64,000 bases of DNA from Glandiceps talaboti (GCF_964340395.1 NC_135550.1:1909501-1973500), one strand, 5' to 3'. Positions 12,070-24,227 are shown, counted from the first letter of the stretch. Notes: generated from the sequence alone by a model not told the origin. Made by a program: numbers and translations.

Positions 12070-12270
12070 CTTGATTGTGTTGAAGTCTTCCAAAAGTGCT
12101 CCAAATTTTATCTGCTTGACTTCAACAAGGGCAAAACGCTGTGCACTATCTCTGTCACCTGGCATCAACACATGTCTGTGTTGACATCCCAAGTCCTGTT
12201 GCATTCTATGTATAGCATTCAGATTTGCGATGTCAAATATGTTGACATTGTTATCATTCAGATAATTACT
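12070..12270 (-). CDS. Possible exon of an unidentified antisense gene
   Basis: The minus strand is open for 67 codons from after a stop at 12,273-12,271 to an AAG|GTAAAT donor. The text includes NVNIFDIANLNAIHRMQQDL, CQHRHVLMPGDRDSAQRFAL and VEVKQIKFGALLEDFNTIK, far more protein-like than the complementary frames. The 5' boundary is unresolved: possible acceptors lie at CCAG|GT (about 12,168) and at other AGs. An upstream ATG at 12,382 inside AAAATGGCGAC, a YY1-type start context, opens MATLQNYDRLCCIYDRQRGQ and ends at a CAAG|GTATCA donor (12,322), a plausible exon 1. No family recognised. Confidence 0.38.
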
Positions 12271-12382
12271 TTACAACGAACAGTTTGTTTGATTGCCGTG
12301 CACCACAGTGTTTATTGATACCTTGCCCACGCTGACGATCATAAATACAGCAAAGCCTATCATAATTTTGGAGCGTCGCCAT

Positions 12383-12907
12383 TTTGACATCGTAGTATTA
12401 CGATTAGCTGATCTTACACTTGTTCAATGACATGACACTGGCCATTTTACGACCGAGGTTCGATTTGTTGACACTACAATCTCCAATATGGCGGACCTTG
12501 ATCCCATGTGTGCCTATACACAGTTCTGATGTCTTGAACACTGATTTTCAACAACAAAAACATCAAAAATAGCCTAGAAACTTCCCCATCCTGCTGCGGA
12601 TCTGTGCCTAATGGTTGTGTTCTCGCCATTTTTAAAAACTCGTACAAATTGTGCTCAAAATTCATGTAAAAATCACGGTTTTCTAGGGTCAAACATGGTC
12701 AAACGTACATACTATAACAGAATGGGTGTATGGTTCCCAAGCTTACTCATATCTGATAGCTGGCCCCTCAGCAATGTCTTTAAAGGCGCGAAATCTTGTA
12801 CGATGTTGGGGTATTACAAAATGGCCTGTTATAACGCATGTGCGCATTTAATATATTACCGAGCCGGGTGGGAAGGGTTAAGTCAGCTATATTGAAGCCT
12901 GAAGTGA
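12383..12907. promoter_or_regulatory. Possible bidirectional promoter region, intron 2
   Basis: The stretch lies between the proposed antisense start (12,382) and a + strand pseudogene start (12,908). It holds YY1-like motifs (CCGCCATATTGG read on the minus strand at 12,486-12,497, and gtcgccattttgac at its edge). The minus strand also carries an alternative open frame from an ATG at 12,629 (MARTQPLGTDPQQDGEVSRL...) that runs to a stop near 12,474. Function is inferred from motif and layout only. Confidence 0.25.
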
Positions 12908-14214
12908 TGAGTTCAGAGCAGTCCATGGACGATGGGTTCAACTTGTGGACTGACAGACTAGCTGAACATATGCTATACATCTAGGAGGGGGTTGTCAGAA
13001 AATGATTCTGATTCATTGGAAAAATCTTTGTGGTCATCCCAGAATGTTTCCCACATACCCAGACTTTCTTTGTGGTCATCCCAGAATGTTTCCCACATAC
13101 CCAGACTTTCTTTGTGGTCATCCCAGAATGTTTCCCACATACCCAGACTTTCTTTGTGGTCATCCCAGAATGTTTCCCACATACCCAGACTTTCTTTGTG
13201 GTCATCCCAGAATGTTTCCCACATACCCAGACTTTCTTTGTGGTCATCCCAGAATGTTTCCCACATACCCAGACTTTCTTTGTGGTCATTCCAGAATGTT
13301 TCCCACATACCCAGACTTTCTTTGTGGTCATCCCAGAATGTTTCCCACATACCCAGACTTTCTGTTTTGAAAAATAATCTGAGAAGGTTTTATGATATGG
13401 TATGTGTCACAAATACTGAAAATGAAAAAGGGTGGTGATACATTTCAGGATAGTAAGGGAGTAACACAGAACTATAAAGTGTTTGCAGTAAGTGGTGGTA
13501 TCCGTTTGATCAAATATGAGGACAGAGAGGTATGGAGAGATCCAAATCCTCAGTCAGATGATAGCCGTGTCCCCTTTGCCATCATTAATGCTTCAGAATC
13601 TGATCAGGTTATCAGATCAGATGTGATTCTGCCCATATTTCAAGAAACAGACCAACTTTCACAGTCTGGCACAAATGGTATGAAATACTCCCGAAAATTA
13701 GAGGGTGATGAAAAGTATAAATGCCTTGTTCTGCAAAGGAAGAGTACCAAATTTTTTTTGCAATTTTTGCCCAGAAAAGTGCCACAACACAAATCACTCA
13801 TGGGACATGACTGTAACATCTTCAAAAATGGAATCATGGGCAGAGTCTCATTATGATGGTCAAATCCACAGACTGAATATTCAATGGATCATTTACATGC
13901 AAAACTCTGCAATATGGGAATGATGATTGATGAACTGGTTGTAGAGGCCACTTTGATTGATAAAAGGACAGAATACCTCCTTAAGTATGCAGAATTGTAT
14001 ACAAAATGAAGTACATGTAAGGGCTTATGAAAACAGTCTTTCTGAACAATTCAAACTTAAAATGGAGTTACATGATGAAGCCTTTGAAAAAGAGATTGCC
14101 CAACATGAAGACATTTCTACTAAACTACAAACCAAATTTAAACTGAATACCTCCCGTAAGGGCCAAACCATAGATTTTTGGGCCTACACACATTGTTGGA
14201 ATACAAAATTCTAA
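12908..14214 (+). pseudogene. Frameshifted pseudogene or mobile-element ORF, unidentified
   Basis: Coding-like segments follow one another in shifting frames: MSSEQSMDDGFNLWTDRLAE (12,908), ENDSDSLEK leading into the 42-bp repeats, NLRRFYDMVCVTNTENEKG, a longer block with VFAVSGGIRLIKYEDREVW (about 13,480-13,545), CNFCPEKCHNTNHSWDM (about 13,760), MDHLHAKLCNMGMMIDELVV (13,882), and YENSLSEQFKLKMELHDEAF (about 14,025-14,085). At least four frame changes and stops interrupt it. I do not recognise the protein. The 3' end runs into the terminus of a dispersed repeat (14,127). A retrocopy or a dead transposon ORF would both fit. Confidence 0.4.
13027..13362. repeat. 42-bp minisatellite, 8 copies, intron 2
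   Basis: The unit is tttgtggtcatcccagaatg then tttcccacatacccagactt then tc; copies start at 13,027, 13,069 and so on with almost no divergence (one c-to-t change near 13,290). Because 42 is a multiple of three, all + frames and two minus frames stay open, giving apparent proteins of 115-148 residues that are not genes. The array sits inside the pseudogene at 12,908-14,214. Confidence 0.95.
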
Positions 14215-14760
14215 ACTATAGCTATTATACATGATGTATCACTTAATTGGAAAATTAATTATAAGGAAATAAATGAAATTTGGAGCTTGCATGGTTAACA
14301 TATTGCCTAATTATTAAAAAAAACATTGATTATGCAAATTAACCATATAGATTATAAGTTACAACATCAAGCTTTAAATGACACATGCAGTTCTTTACCA
14401 TCGACAATATACAAAATTATCTGAAATTTGAAGTTTGCATTCTTAAGAAAAAGCCTAATTACCGAAAATCATTAATTATGCAAATTAGTCATACAATTAA
14501 AAATTATATCAAGTTCAACAGGCTTTAGAGGATGTGCACTTTGTTATGGTTGATGTGTATGTGCAAAATTATATGGAATTTGAAACGTGCATACCAAAGA
14601 TATAGCTTAATTACTGTAGATCATTAATTATTCAAATTATTCATTAAAAGTAAAGGCTATGTCAACAAACTTGTGCGCATTGTTAATCCATGTTATGATT
14701 CATTGGTATATGTACCAAATTCTATGAAATTTGAAGCTTGTATTCTTTTTTTTTTCATGT
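14127..14760. repeat. AT-rich repeat family 3, terminal fragment with ~150-bp internal repeats
   Basis: The left edge (aaatttaaactgaatacctc then ccgtaagg) matches edges at 18,609 and 51,830. Inside, phrases such as attatgcaaattattcat and aaattatatggaatttgaag recur about every 120-160 bp. The same internal phrases fill 18,640-19,257 and 20,829-21,300. The copy decays by about 14,760. Confidence 0.65.
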
Positions 14761-15531
14761 GTGTCTAGTTCAGGTTTTCCATTGTTTTCCAAATGGTCTC
14801 TTTGTTATTTATTTCATCCTATCAAACTGAGATGTAAAGTCATTACATATTGGAAGAACAGTTTTAGAGTGTCTTTTTAAGTTAATGGCAGTTTTTCCAT
14901 CCAATATTTCTCGTGAAACTTCATAATTTTTGCAATTTATTATTTTTTTCTCGAATATGTGAAAAAAAGTTTAGGGTCGGCAGTGAAAAGCTAGGTGGGG
15001 TCGGGTAACTGGAACCAAACAGTTATTTTTTTTGGCCTAACTAAACAATTATAAATAATTGACACTGAATACGAAGAAGACATTCATATTTTCAGTATTT
15101 AAAGCTACACTGTTCTTCAGAGTTTACCAGTAAATTTGCCGCTAAATAGATGAATCATTCTCAGTTTCACATATTAAAATGAGGTCACTTAGGAAAAACT
15201 TTGGTAATTTGACAATTTCAATGAGGATCGTATCAGACAAAACTTTAAAATCATTGGTTTATCCGAAGTATAGCATCTGGACAACTAACACCTTGCTAAT
15301 TTACATAAATATTCATTGGCACTGAACTGTAGAAATACTGGTAGAGGCATGGTGCAGGTGCATATATTCCCGCTTTTATCAAATATCAAATTTTATATTA
15401 TTCCAGACAGAAGTGACATATGGACTTAGACACTACTACCGCTCTGTCTGCAATCAATGCTTTTGTGTCAAGCCATTGTATAGTGTACATGTAGGTCATT
15501 TCATCTACAGGTACGCTCCTTTGAAACTACA
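14761..15531. other. Intron 2, no gene
   Basis: Contains a ggtcggcagtgaaaag / ggggtcgggtaactgg segment of a type seen again near 46,140-46,250, probably an element end. Nothing else is supported. Confidence 0.4.
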
Positions 15532-15789
15532 ATGGCTTCTCTGCAAAATGAACCAATTGTTGGCTACATGTATAAACCTGAGTATAAAAGTGATGAAGTT
15601 GATGTTGAATCGACAGATAATGACTCAGGTACAGAGTCTTCCAATAGCACTGTCAATTTAGGTGACTCCGGGGAAAATGACAATGAAGCTGTAGTTTGCA
15701 ACAGTTATTTGATCGTTCTCACCTGTCATCACTGTTCTGGTATAAATGTGGCCACTGTGATGGGAAATTACATCGACTGTAATTAAATA
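15532..15789 (+). pseudogene. Transposon-type ORF remnant with a WYKCGHC motif
   Basis: An 84-codon frame starts MASLQNEPIVGYMYKPEYKS and continues into an acidic Ser/Asp/Glu-rich stretch (VDVESTDNDSGTESS). After a one-base shift near 15,700 the other frame reads LSSLFWYKCGHCDGKL. W-x-C/K-C-G-x-C followed by a basic residue resembles the WCxCGxC motif of P2X7-C-terminal-like domains, which are frequent in transposon proteins of marine invertebrates. The family link is inference; the frameshift and early stop show it is dead. Confidence 0.35.
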
Positions 15790-16136
15790 TTAAATTAGGG
15801 AAAGTGGCTCCCCGGGTTCCACACAGCAAATTTTAAAGTTCTATGTTGATGCTGAAATTTTTGCATCCTTGAGGATGCAGATTTTTAAAAAGATTTTTAA
15901 GAGTCACAAGTCCATAATTATGTGTAAAAGACACAATGTATTGTGTGATGTAAAACCTTGGTGTGTGTTTATGTCACAAGTGAACAGAAACAGATGCAAT
16001 GGATTTTGTGAACAGACAACATTAACAATCCTGTGATGAACATGTGCTTGTGTGTCTCAGTATGCAAACACGGTCATGCGCAAGCACACAAAGGATAATT
16101 TAAGAGTTTGTATTCTTACACACAATTTTCTTTCAG
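15790..16136. other. Intron 2, 3' end
   Basis: No ORF or repeat is seen. It ends in the pyrimidine-rich acceptor cacaattttctttcag of exon 3. Confidence 0.5.
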
Positions 16137-16305
16137 TACTCCATATGCAAGACCACCAACAAGGAGGGGGCACCGTGCTGGAGGAATTGGAGGAGAAGCA
16201 CTGTCAAGACTAGGATTACCATTGGAGTCTGGTTCACAACATCGGAGCAGGAACAAGGGGAGAGACCAGAGTCAAAGGGATGATTACACATGGGCTAAAA
16301 TCACT
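16137..16305 (+). CDS. NXF1: NXF1 exon 3, linker and first RRM strand
   Basis: 169 nt, acceptor ttttctttcag, donor GTAAGC, phase 2 in and 0 out; residues 101-157. The start TPYARPPTRRG aligns with NPYTTRPNRRGD of human NXF1. A low-complexity Gly/Arg/Ser linker follows, and the end DDYTWAKIT corresponds to NWFKITI, the first beta strand of the RRM-like fold. Confidence 0.92.
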
Positions 16306-17622
16306 GTAAGCAACGTCAACCTTATGTTTTGAAAATTTCTATAGGTATCCTATATATGTAATAGATTTTTCAATCATAGATGAAGTCAATTGATAAGAAT
16401 ACCGAAATACATTGAGTAAGATTGACAATATTGATGGATACCGGAGAGTGGGCTGGGATGGGGATGGTTTGATTGGGCTTGGTGTGAACAGGGTATTCAA
16501 GAATATTTGTAATAGCAGGGCAATCATTAATGATAGCAGGCCAGATTGCTGGTCGCAGAGGAGGGTTCAGGGAGAGACACTTTTTGAAATTCAACCCTAT
16601 TTGAAGACATGTGGACCTTACATGTACCTTTACTAAGAATCATAATCACTGTTATCATCCAGGGGATAAAAATTCCAGTGGTCAGAGGTACCAGACTAGC
16701 GAACTTTCCCATCGGAATGGTAGTTTTAAAATCATGCTAGTCTGTGGGACTAGTGAAAATTGCCATTAAAATTATATCATGACATGAGTACATATTACGG
16801 TCGGTCGGGAAGCTATACAGAATTTCTTCATGATAATAAATACCAGAATCCATGACACGCTAACGTGTGTGAACATTTGTTTACTCCCTGTATTTCCCTG
16901 TTTACTCCCTGTGTTTCCCGGGCAACTACCTAACGTTAAAAAACAATTACCTCAAGAGGGGGTAGCTCAGGTCATATCATGTAATCATGATGTTTCCTTG
17001 TTCAAAGAAGCAGATTTTCCTAGCAAAAGTGCTGCATTACCAACAACACAACACATACATTGCTTCAGCAGTACCTGTAGTATTAGTATCTAAAAGTCAA
17101 GAGCATAATTGACTAAAAAGGAAGTTCAGGACATCATAGTCTAATCACTGGCCATGGTTTGACTATGATACATTGTAGTAAGAGAATGTTTATACTGTCG
17201 CAAGTTTCCTGATGTTTCACATAAAAGCAGTGCTTTGTAAGAAAGGGACAACAAACTTCAAGGTTGATCCATTAAAGTCTAGCATTTGAGTTGCACCTGT
17301 CGGTATTTCCATGATATTAGAAACGGTACCAAACTTTTTGGAAACACCATCAGTAGAGCCACTTTGAAATTAACTGATGGTAAAATGAAAACACTTGATC
17401 TATAGGAAACTCTTCAGAACTGCATATGACATGTTAAAAAGTGGCAATCCATTCTCTGATTGCATGTCAATTTGCCAATTACAAGTCTAGAAGTAAATGG
17501 AGTTGACCTTGAAGACAATTACTATTAAACATACCAGCCTGCAAGTTGTTTATACATGTATCTGCAATCTATGATAGTAAATCTGATGACTGGTATCAAG
17601 GATGAAATAATGGGTGTTAATT
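16306..17622. other. Intron 3, 5' part, no gene
   Basis: Intronic sequence before the first large element. The 87-residue frame at 16,830-17,093 has no protein-like pattern. No element ends were found. Confidence 0.4.
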
Positions 17623-18491
17623 AGTCCCCGTCAGACGAAGTCTGGGATGGAGACTTACGGATTGGGTTCTGTCTGTCCGTTCGGAGCCATTTCTTGGAGA
17701 TCCCTGGACCGATTTTTTTCAAACTTGGTACAGGGGCAACATACTATGGCATACATATGCACGTCAATTTGTTTCATGATACGATCCAATATGGCCGCCT
17801 AGCAGCCATTTTGTTTGTGAATTTTCCCTGTCCAAAGCCATAACTCAGACATGCTTGAACAGATCTCATTCAAAGTTGGCATTAGGACAGTGTTCTATGA
17901 CATACATGTACATGTGCATATTCATTGTTGTCATGATACGATCCAATATGGCTGCCTGGCAGCCATTTTGTTTGTGAATTTTACCTGTCCAAAGCCGTAA
18001 CTCAGACATGCTTGAACAGATCTCATTCAAAGTTGGTATTAGCACAGTGTTCTATGACATGATACATGTGCATATCCATTTTCGTCGTGATGCAATCCAA
18101 TATGGCTGCCTAGCAGCCATTTTGTTGGCGCAGTTTTCATGTCCAAAGCCATAACTCAGACATGCTTGAACAGGTCCCCCCCCCCCCCCACCCGACCCAT
18201 CATTTATTGTTGAATTGTTTATTCCATGACATCATCTTGAGTAGGCATGTTCCATGTCCAGCGAGGAGACACAACATGAGTAGGCATGTTCCATGTCCAA
18301 CGAGCAGACACAACATATCTAAGTCTGTTTGATTAGGTTCACAAGTGTTGTTGTGTGATCAGAATAGTATAAAAAAACAACCATATGAGGCCAAACAACA
18401 TTAACCAGGTTTGAAAATGACAACATAAACCGCCAGTTCCTTAAAATCCAATCATAGCAGGGACTATGTGACGTCATTCTCAGTGACTTGT
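17623..18491 (+). mobile_element. Hairpin-headed element, family 1, copy 1 (HINE-like)
   Basis: The left end follows a T and starts AGTCCCCGTC, pairing with GGGGACT after a short loop. A GTCTGTCCGT tract and a core with accgatttttttcaaacttg follow. Three ~155-bp internal repeats are marked by tccaatatggcygcct at 17,786, 17,942 and 18,097. The right end has cagggactatgtgac, an inverted copy of the head, then GTCATTctcAGTGAC and TTG|T. No ORF is encoded, so it would be mobilised in trans. Confidence 0.65.
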
Positions 18492-19257
18492 TTTATGAGT
18501 GTACTGGGTACAAAAAGTCATATAGCCAACATGATGGTATTATTAGCCATGTTAGGCACTTTTTAAAAAACGTCCTGTAGTAGTTGGATGGATGTCATTG
18601 AAAGATGAACCAGATTTAAACTGAATGCTTCACGTAAGGGAATCACTAATTATGCAAATAACTCGTTAAACTAAAAAAACTATCATGGTAACAGGCTTTT
18701 TTTGGACAAGCGTGTTTTCTTAGGTTAATGTATGTGTCAAATTATATGGAATTTGAAGAGTGCATGATACTGCTTAATTACTGAATATTGTTCATTATTC
18801 AAAATACTCATTAAAGGTAAATGTTGTAGCAACAAACTTAATAGGACAGGTGCGTATTATTATGGTTGATATATGTACCATATTATACAAAATTTGAAGC
18901 TTGCATTTTTAAGATACAACCTAGTTACCTAAAATCATTAATTATGCAAATATTTCATTAAAACTAAGCTATTTCAAGAAATTTTATTGGACATATCCGC
19001 TTTGTTATGTTAACGTATGTACTAAATTATATTTAAATTCAAGTATGCATTCTCATGATATATCTTAATTACCAGAAATCATTAATCATGCAAATTAGTT
19101 ATTAACACTGTAAGCAACTTTATAGGGCATATAAAGTTTGTTATGTTTAATGTATGAAGTAAATTATATTGAAATTTAAGCATGCAGTTTTAAGATATAG
19201 CCTAATTACTAAAAATAATTAATTATGCAAATTATTCACTAAATCTTTAAGTGAAAT

Positions 19258-20828
19258 CATAGACCCTCCTCCACCCACAGGATACGCAACTGCGGTAAAC
19301 ATCAAAGGATTTCTAAATGTTTATTGTACAATGTTTGTTTGCATACATTAAGCTAAATAAGCATTTCCTGTCCATTTCCGAGTTGTTTACACTCACTGTG
19401 ACTCAGGGCTAGCTATCCTACATGTTTTTGACTAAATTTTCCGACGATTTCAAAGTTTATAACTGGTTGAAGGCCCCAACAAGATATATAGTATTTGTTG
19501 TCCATTGTTTGTGATTGTTGCAGTATGCTTTGAGTACAGTGTTTCATTTCTCTCAGTCAGAAATGATTCTTGAAATTTTGAGTCCATTTATTGATGCTTT
19601 TTATCACATTTTAATATTTTATGCTGTTTTCATTTATCAGGATGACACATGCTATTATATAACTACATTGAAATAAAACGTAAACATCCAATGTGTGGTT
19701 GCCATTTTACCTCTATTGTCGCGGTTGATATATTCACAGAAAACGATACATTTCGTCAAAAACATGTCTCCAAAACGATTACTAGAGTACTAGACTTCAA
19801 ATTTCTGGTTGCTAGTCGGTTGTCTTTATGGAATTTAAAAGTTTACATCGTTCACAGCCAAACCATGACCAAACTAACAGGAAATGAGAAGTACTCCAAC
19901 TGTGACTTGAGAGATTGTATTTACGCAGATTACCTTTCAAGTTGTGGCTCAATTTTAATATTTGAATGAATTATAACCCATTTTTGACTTGTTTGAGTTG
20001 AGAAGTACAAATCTTTTATGTTCTTGAGCATAGTACATGTGCCAATGTGTTATGTAGGGCTATTAAAATGGCATAAAAATACATGGTATTGTAGAAATGT
20101 ACGACGAAATTCGTAGACATACCTGTTCAATCGATTATGTGTTTCACAAAACTACATTCATTCTTCAAATTCTAGATGCAGGGCATTGATTTAAAAATGT
20201 CTCACGCAATAGTCGAGGCAAAAACAGCTGAATTGTAGATTTGTATCTAAACTTCCGGCCTTTCTCACACTTGTCACATAAGTTCAGCCACTATCGGCCT
20301 GTCTACGTATCGGAAAATTACATATTTTCATCATCATTGTACGTTATCATTTACATGATTTTGTATGGCTTCATGATATAACGTATCTTTGAACGATGCA
20401 ATTGTGGCATGGGAACCCGTTTAGTGGGGAGGAAAGTACTTCGCGTTGCCTATAAACATGGCGTGCGACAGTATGAATGCTGTTATCTGCTCATTCAACT
20501 ATCAAGTCCTTCCTTGTGTATACATAGCTGACAAAAATCAAAAATCGTTGTCGAAGACACCAGAAAATTCATGATCCTCACAGGAAGACGCCATGCCATG
20601 CCATGATGTGTTGTGGTTATCAACATAAATTAGCATAACCACGTATAATCTCTTCTCATCTTTTGTGAGATTTTACGTGCGATTTATGTAGCGTTATGAG
20701 GTTTTTACACCCCGGACAGGAAGTCTTCATTACCGTTATACGTAATCGGATTATACATAATGTATGCAAACGCACATCGCTTCAAAGGAAATACTGCAGT
20801 TGGATATCCTGTTGGTGGAAAGTCTATG
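19258..20828. mobile_element. TIR DNA transposon inserted in family 3 (~1.57 kb, 7-9 bp target duplication)
   Basis: The ends are inverted repeats: left CATAGAC... with CCACCCACAGGATACGCAAC, right (reverse complement) CATAGAC... with CCACCAACAGGATATCCAAC. GTGAAATCA occurs at 19,251-19,259 and again at 20,829-20,837, and the host repeat continues across the join. A 7-9 bp duplication would suit Mutator-like or related elements. No transposase is seen; the 106-codon frame at 19,649-19,969 has no recognisable motif. Confidence 0.65.
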
Positions 20829-21401
20829 GTGAAATCAACAACTTTTATAGGAGATATGCACTCTGTTATGTTTAATGTATGTACTGAATTGTATTGAAAT
20901 TGAAGTATGCAGTCTTAAGATATAGCCTAATTACTGAAAATCATTAAGTATGCAAATTATTCATGAACACTGTAAGGTACATCAACAAACTTGATAAGAC
21001 ATGTGTTTTCTCATGGTTTACGTACAAAATGTATGTACTAAATTATATTGAATTTGAAGTATGCATTCTTAAGATATACATGTAGCCTAATTACCAAAAA
21101 TAATTAATTATGCAAATTATTCATTTACGCTGTAAGGTACATCAACAAATTTTATAGGACATATGTATGTTGGTATGTTTAACGTATATACTAAATTATA
21201 TTAAAATTGAAGTATGCAGTTTAAAGGTATTGCTTAATTAGTTGATTTCATTGATATGCAAATTTCCCTAATTAACATGAACAGATCTCGCTCAAAAACT
21301 AATCAGGTCTAGCCATTACCCCAAACATTATAGGTACTAAATTTCATTATAATTGAGCAAGCCGTTTTTAAGAAAATGGTGACACAGACAGACACAGACA
21401 G

Positions 21402-21405
<4 letters not shown>

Positions 21406-21445
<40 letters not shown>
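21406..21445. repeat. (CA)n microsatellite
   Basis: About 20 CA units flanked by GACACAGACAGA imperfect repeats; it is part of the family 3 terminal tract. Confidence 0.95.
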
Positions 21446-21447
<2 letters not shown>

Positions 21448-21505
21448 GTGCCTGACAGACACACAGACAGACATCCCCCTTTTAATACCTGCCGTACCCT
21501 TAAAT

Positions 21506-23268
21506 CACTAAAATCGGCCAAGAACTTTTGAAGATACAGATTTGTAAAACATTAAATTTCCAAATTTCTTTCTGCCATGACTTCCAAGTTGTGAACAATT
21601 AAATTTTTGCCAACTTTGTGATATTATTTAAACAAGGAAATGACATTTCTAGAAGTTATCTGATTTTCACATAGAAAAAGTGTTTGTCAACTGAAATAAG
21701 GAGGTACTGTAGTAAGCATCTATCATACATGTAAATATGAATACAGGTACATGGAAATCACGAGTTTTGCTAAAAGTAAAATCAGTAATTGCTGAAAACT
21801 GTTTTCTGAAAAAAGTCCCATTAATTATGTATGCATATTTCTTGTTAAACACTTTCTGTAAATACTATCATCATGAAATTTCAAATTTTTATGTTTCAAA
21901 GGGTGCTGAATCTGATGGTGTTAAAATCTGGGGACACATCCTCCCAATACAAGTTTTGGAAATTATGCAAATTAGGAAGGCTAATTATGCAAATGTTTGC
22001 AAAATTGATGGAAGAAAAAAAGTACACTGGTCTTTATTAAATTTTCTTCCATACCATACGATACCAAGTTAAAGGCCAAGGTTCAACCAGGCTATGTGCC
22101 CACGCTACAGAAGTAGGTTTGCGCATGTGCAACGGAATACGTTTGTTTATCTGGGAGGAGCATTTGGTAAATCTGACCCAGGTAGTTTATCAACATATTA
22201 GTGGTTGTTCACACATATTGATTACATGTAGTTCTTGCCTAATCCGAAGAGTCCCTTGTTATATTTTTTTTTTCAAGTCTAGTGGCAGTGTTTCTGCTAC
22301 GTTTTTTTCCGGTGCGTACGTATGGCCAGACACCCAGTCTGGGTGAAACACGTATTTCTATAAACTTATACATACAAATTATAACCCGAAAAATTATATT
22401 TTGAGGGACCTGTCCTAACACGATCCAAACATTACACAGTGACAATTTGTATCATTGAAATTGTAAACTGAAATTCTTGGGTACGAACAAACTTACTTAC
22501 TGTATCATTTGTACAAGGTACTAGATTACAGTTGCACACGTACATAGCGTCGGCATTTGGTCGATCGTTACCACACCAAAATCGTTAGATAGATAAGATT
22601 TTTTTTTTACAGATTACATGTAGGTCGTGTTTTGACAACATAATCGTGAAAACTTCAAAATTACATGTAACTTCACAAGTATCGCACGGGTCAGAGCGGA
22701 CTAAGCTTTGCACTTCCATACTTACTGTACACTAGGTAGCTAGCTACGTGCGATCTCGAGTTTGGTAGAAATGTCATCGATGTTCCCGTTATTTTCCTTC
22801 CGTGTTCTAATTCTTTGAAAGTATCTGTTATGGCTGTTTTATGATTGATTAAACTTGTATTTCCAAGCCCAATGTCCCATCTCAGAAAACAGTCAATAAA
22901 ATCACAAACATGTGTTTCTCTGAGTTATCCCGATGTGTACGAGTACCACCCCAGCTATTTCAAAACAAACACATAAATGCATACATCATGATGGGGTGAG
23001 TACGGACTCTTGTTTGGTCTCCGCGCGTATGTTTGACTACGATGTCAGTCGATGTCATTTACATGACGAGGATTATTGCTGGATAGTGCCAAAACATACA
23101 TGTATGGAAACGATTTTTGAGAAATCTGGAAAGAATTTAATACGATATCACATTTGAATGAAACAAATATTTATGATGACTTCATGATTGTACTTGTAGT
23201 CTTGTCAGTTCGCGTTACGTTCATCTCCACAACATGCACAGAGCTAGAGATCGTAGAGAACAGTCGAC
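21506..23268. other. Intron 3, no gene
   Basis: No coding signal. Bases 21,900-22,060 include a gcaaattaggaaggctaatt repeat phrase. AAAGGCCAAGGT at 22,073 has a distant inverted partner at 28,241. Confidence 0.4.
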
Positions 23269-23277
23269 AGGTATAGG

Positions 23278-24227
23278 AACTAGACTAGGCAGTGATGTAT
23301 GATCTATGTGTACAACATAGACAGTTGTCCTTGAAATTTGATGATCATTACAGAAATAAAAGAGTTTCCAACGTTAGATTTGTTTATGAATTATATCACT
23401 CGTTTATCAGTATCAAATGTCGCACTAAATGTTTCAAACATGTCTTGCTTCGGGGTCATCAGAAAATTTAACTGAAAGTATGGGAATTCTTGATTGAAAT
23501 ATATTCAGTCATAAAATCCTCAGGTTTCTGACAATTTCCAATACTTGTTACAAGAAAGGCTGCATTCCAAGAATATTTGGTTAGCTACATGTATTACATC
23601 TGATGCCATATACGCGTATACGTGACACGCACGATCATTGTCCAGTTTGCACCACATGGTGTGCCTCGCCTCCTGTATACGTACTGTACGTCTATCTTGT
23701 CTGTCAGTGCTACATTTTGCTTCCTCTCTTCATTTTTCTCAGATGTTTTAAGAATTTGAAAATAGTCAGTGTCCATTCGACAAAATTTCTTTCCGCTGAA
23801 GTTTAGAAAACATTTAGTTCTACTCTACGTAAACGTCGTGTTGTTGCATCGTACATCATGAGACGTCACATTGACCTCACACTTCGCTTTGCGCTTCCTT
23901 CAACGTCCGGTCCCTATGAAACTAGTTCGAAGGCTTTCGCTAGCGATAGCGTGGCCAGTCTTGTTTTACCGCGTAATCCTCAAATGTTTTCCAAATAATT
24001 ATGAATTTATTTCTTTTTTTTTTACACTTTGGGTATTTTACTTGCTATTAGTACTTCTGGGAAACTCATATTTAATTTTCTGACCTTAGAATTTTTTTCA
24101 ATGGTCGTCAGGTTTTAGTACTTTCCTTAGCCGGTCCCACAACTAAACTGTTGTGGTTATACTTATAAGTTATAGCTGGGCGTTGTGACCGGTAGGTAAC
24201 CGGCTATTATCTACATCACTGCCTACT
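23278..24227. mobile_element. Possible TIR element (~950 bp) flanked by a 9-bp repeat
   Basis: The inner ends are inverted: left ACTAGGCAGTGATGTA, right (reverse complement) AGTAGGCAGTGATGTA. AGGTATAGG lies outside both, at 23,269-23,277 and 24,228-24,236, like a 9-bp target duplication, but six extra bases (AACTAG) separate it from the left inverted repeat. Near the right end CCACAACtaaactGTTGTGG forms a hairpin. No transposase ORF. Confidence 0.4.

Larger units (their letters stand above)
18609..21505. mobile_element. AT-rich repeat family 3, split by a TIR element
   Basis: The left edge is cagatttaaactgaatgctt then cacgtaagg. Diverged ~150-bp repeats follow (attatgcaaattattcat, tatgtactaaattatattga, aagtatgcattcttaagata). 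They are interrupted at 19,258 and resume at 20,829. The right part has a core (taggtactaaatttcattat), a CA-rich tract and an end containing gccgtaccctt. Read on the minus strand this has the same order as families 1, 2 and 4: head, TG tract, core phrase, internal repeats, tail. Confidence 0.6.

Noticed and set aside
13002-13377. Coding use of the minus strand of the 42-bp array
   Set aside because: Flanking coding-like text is better continued on the + strand, though this is not decisive.
12973-13438. Five overlapping 115-148 codon frames
   Set aside because: All derive from eight 42-bp repeats; open frames on both strands follow from the period.
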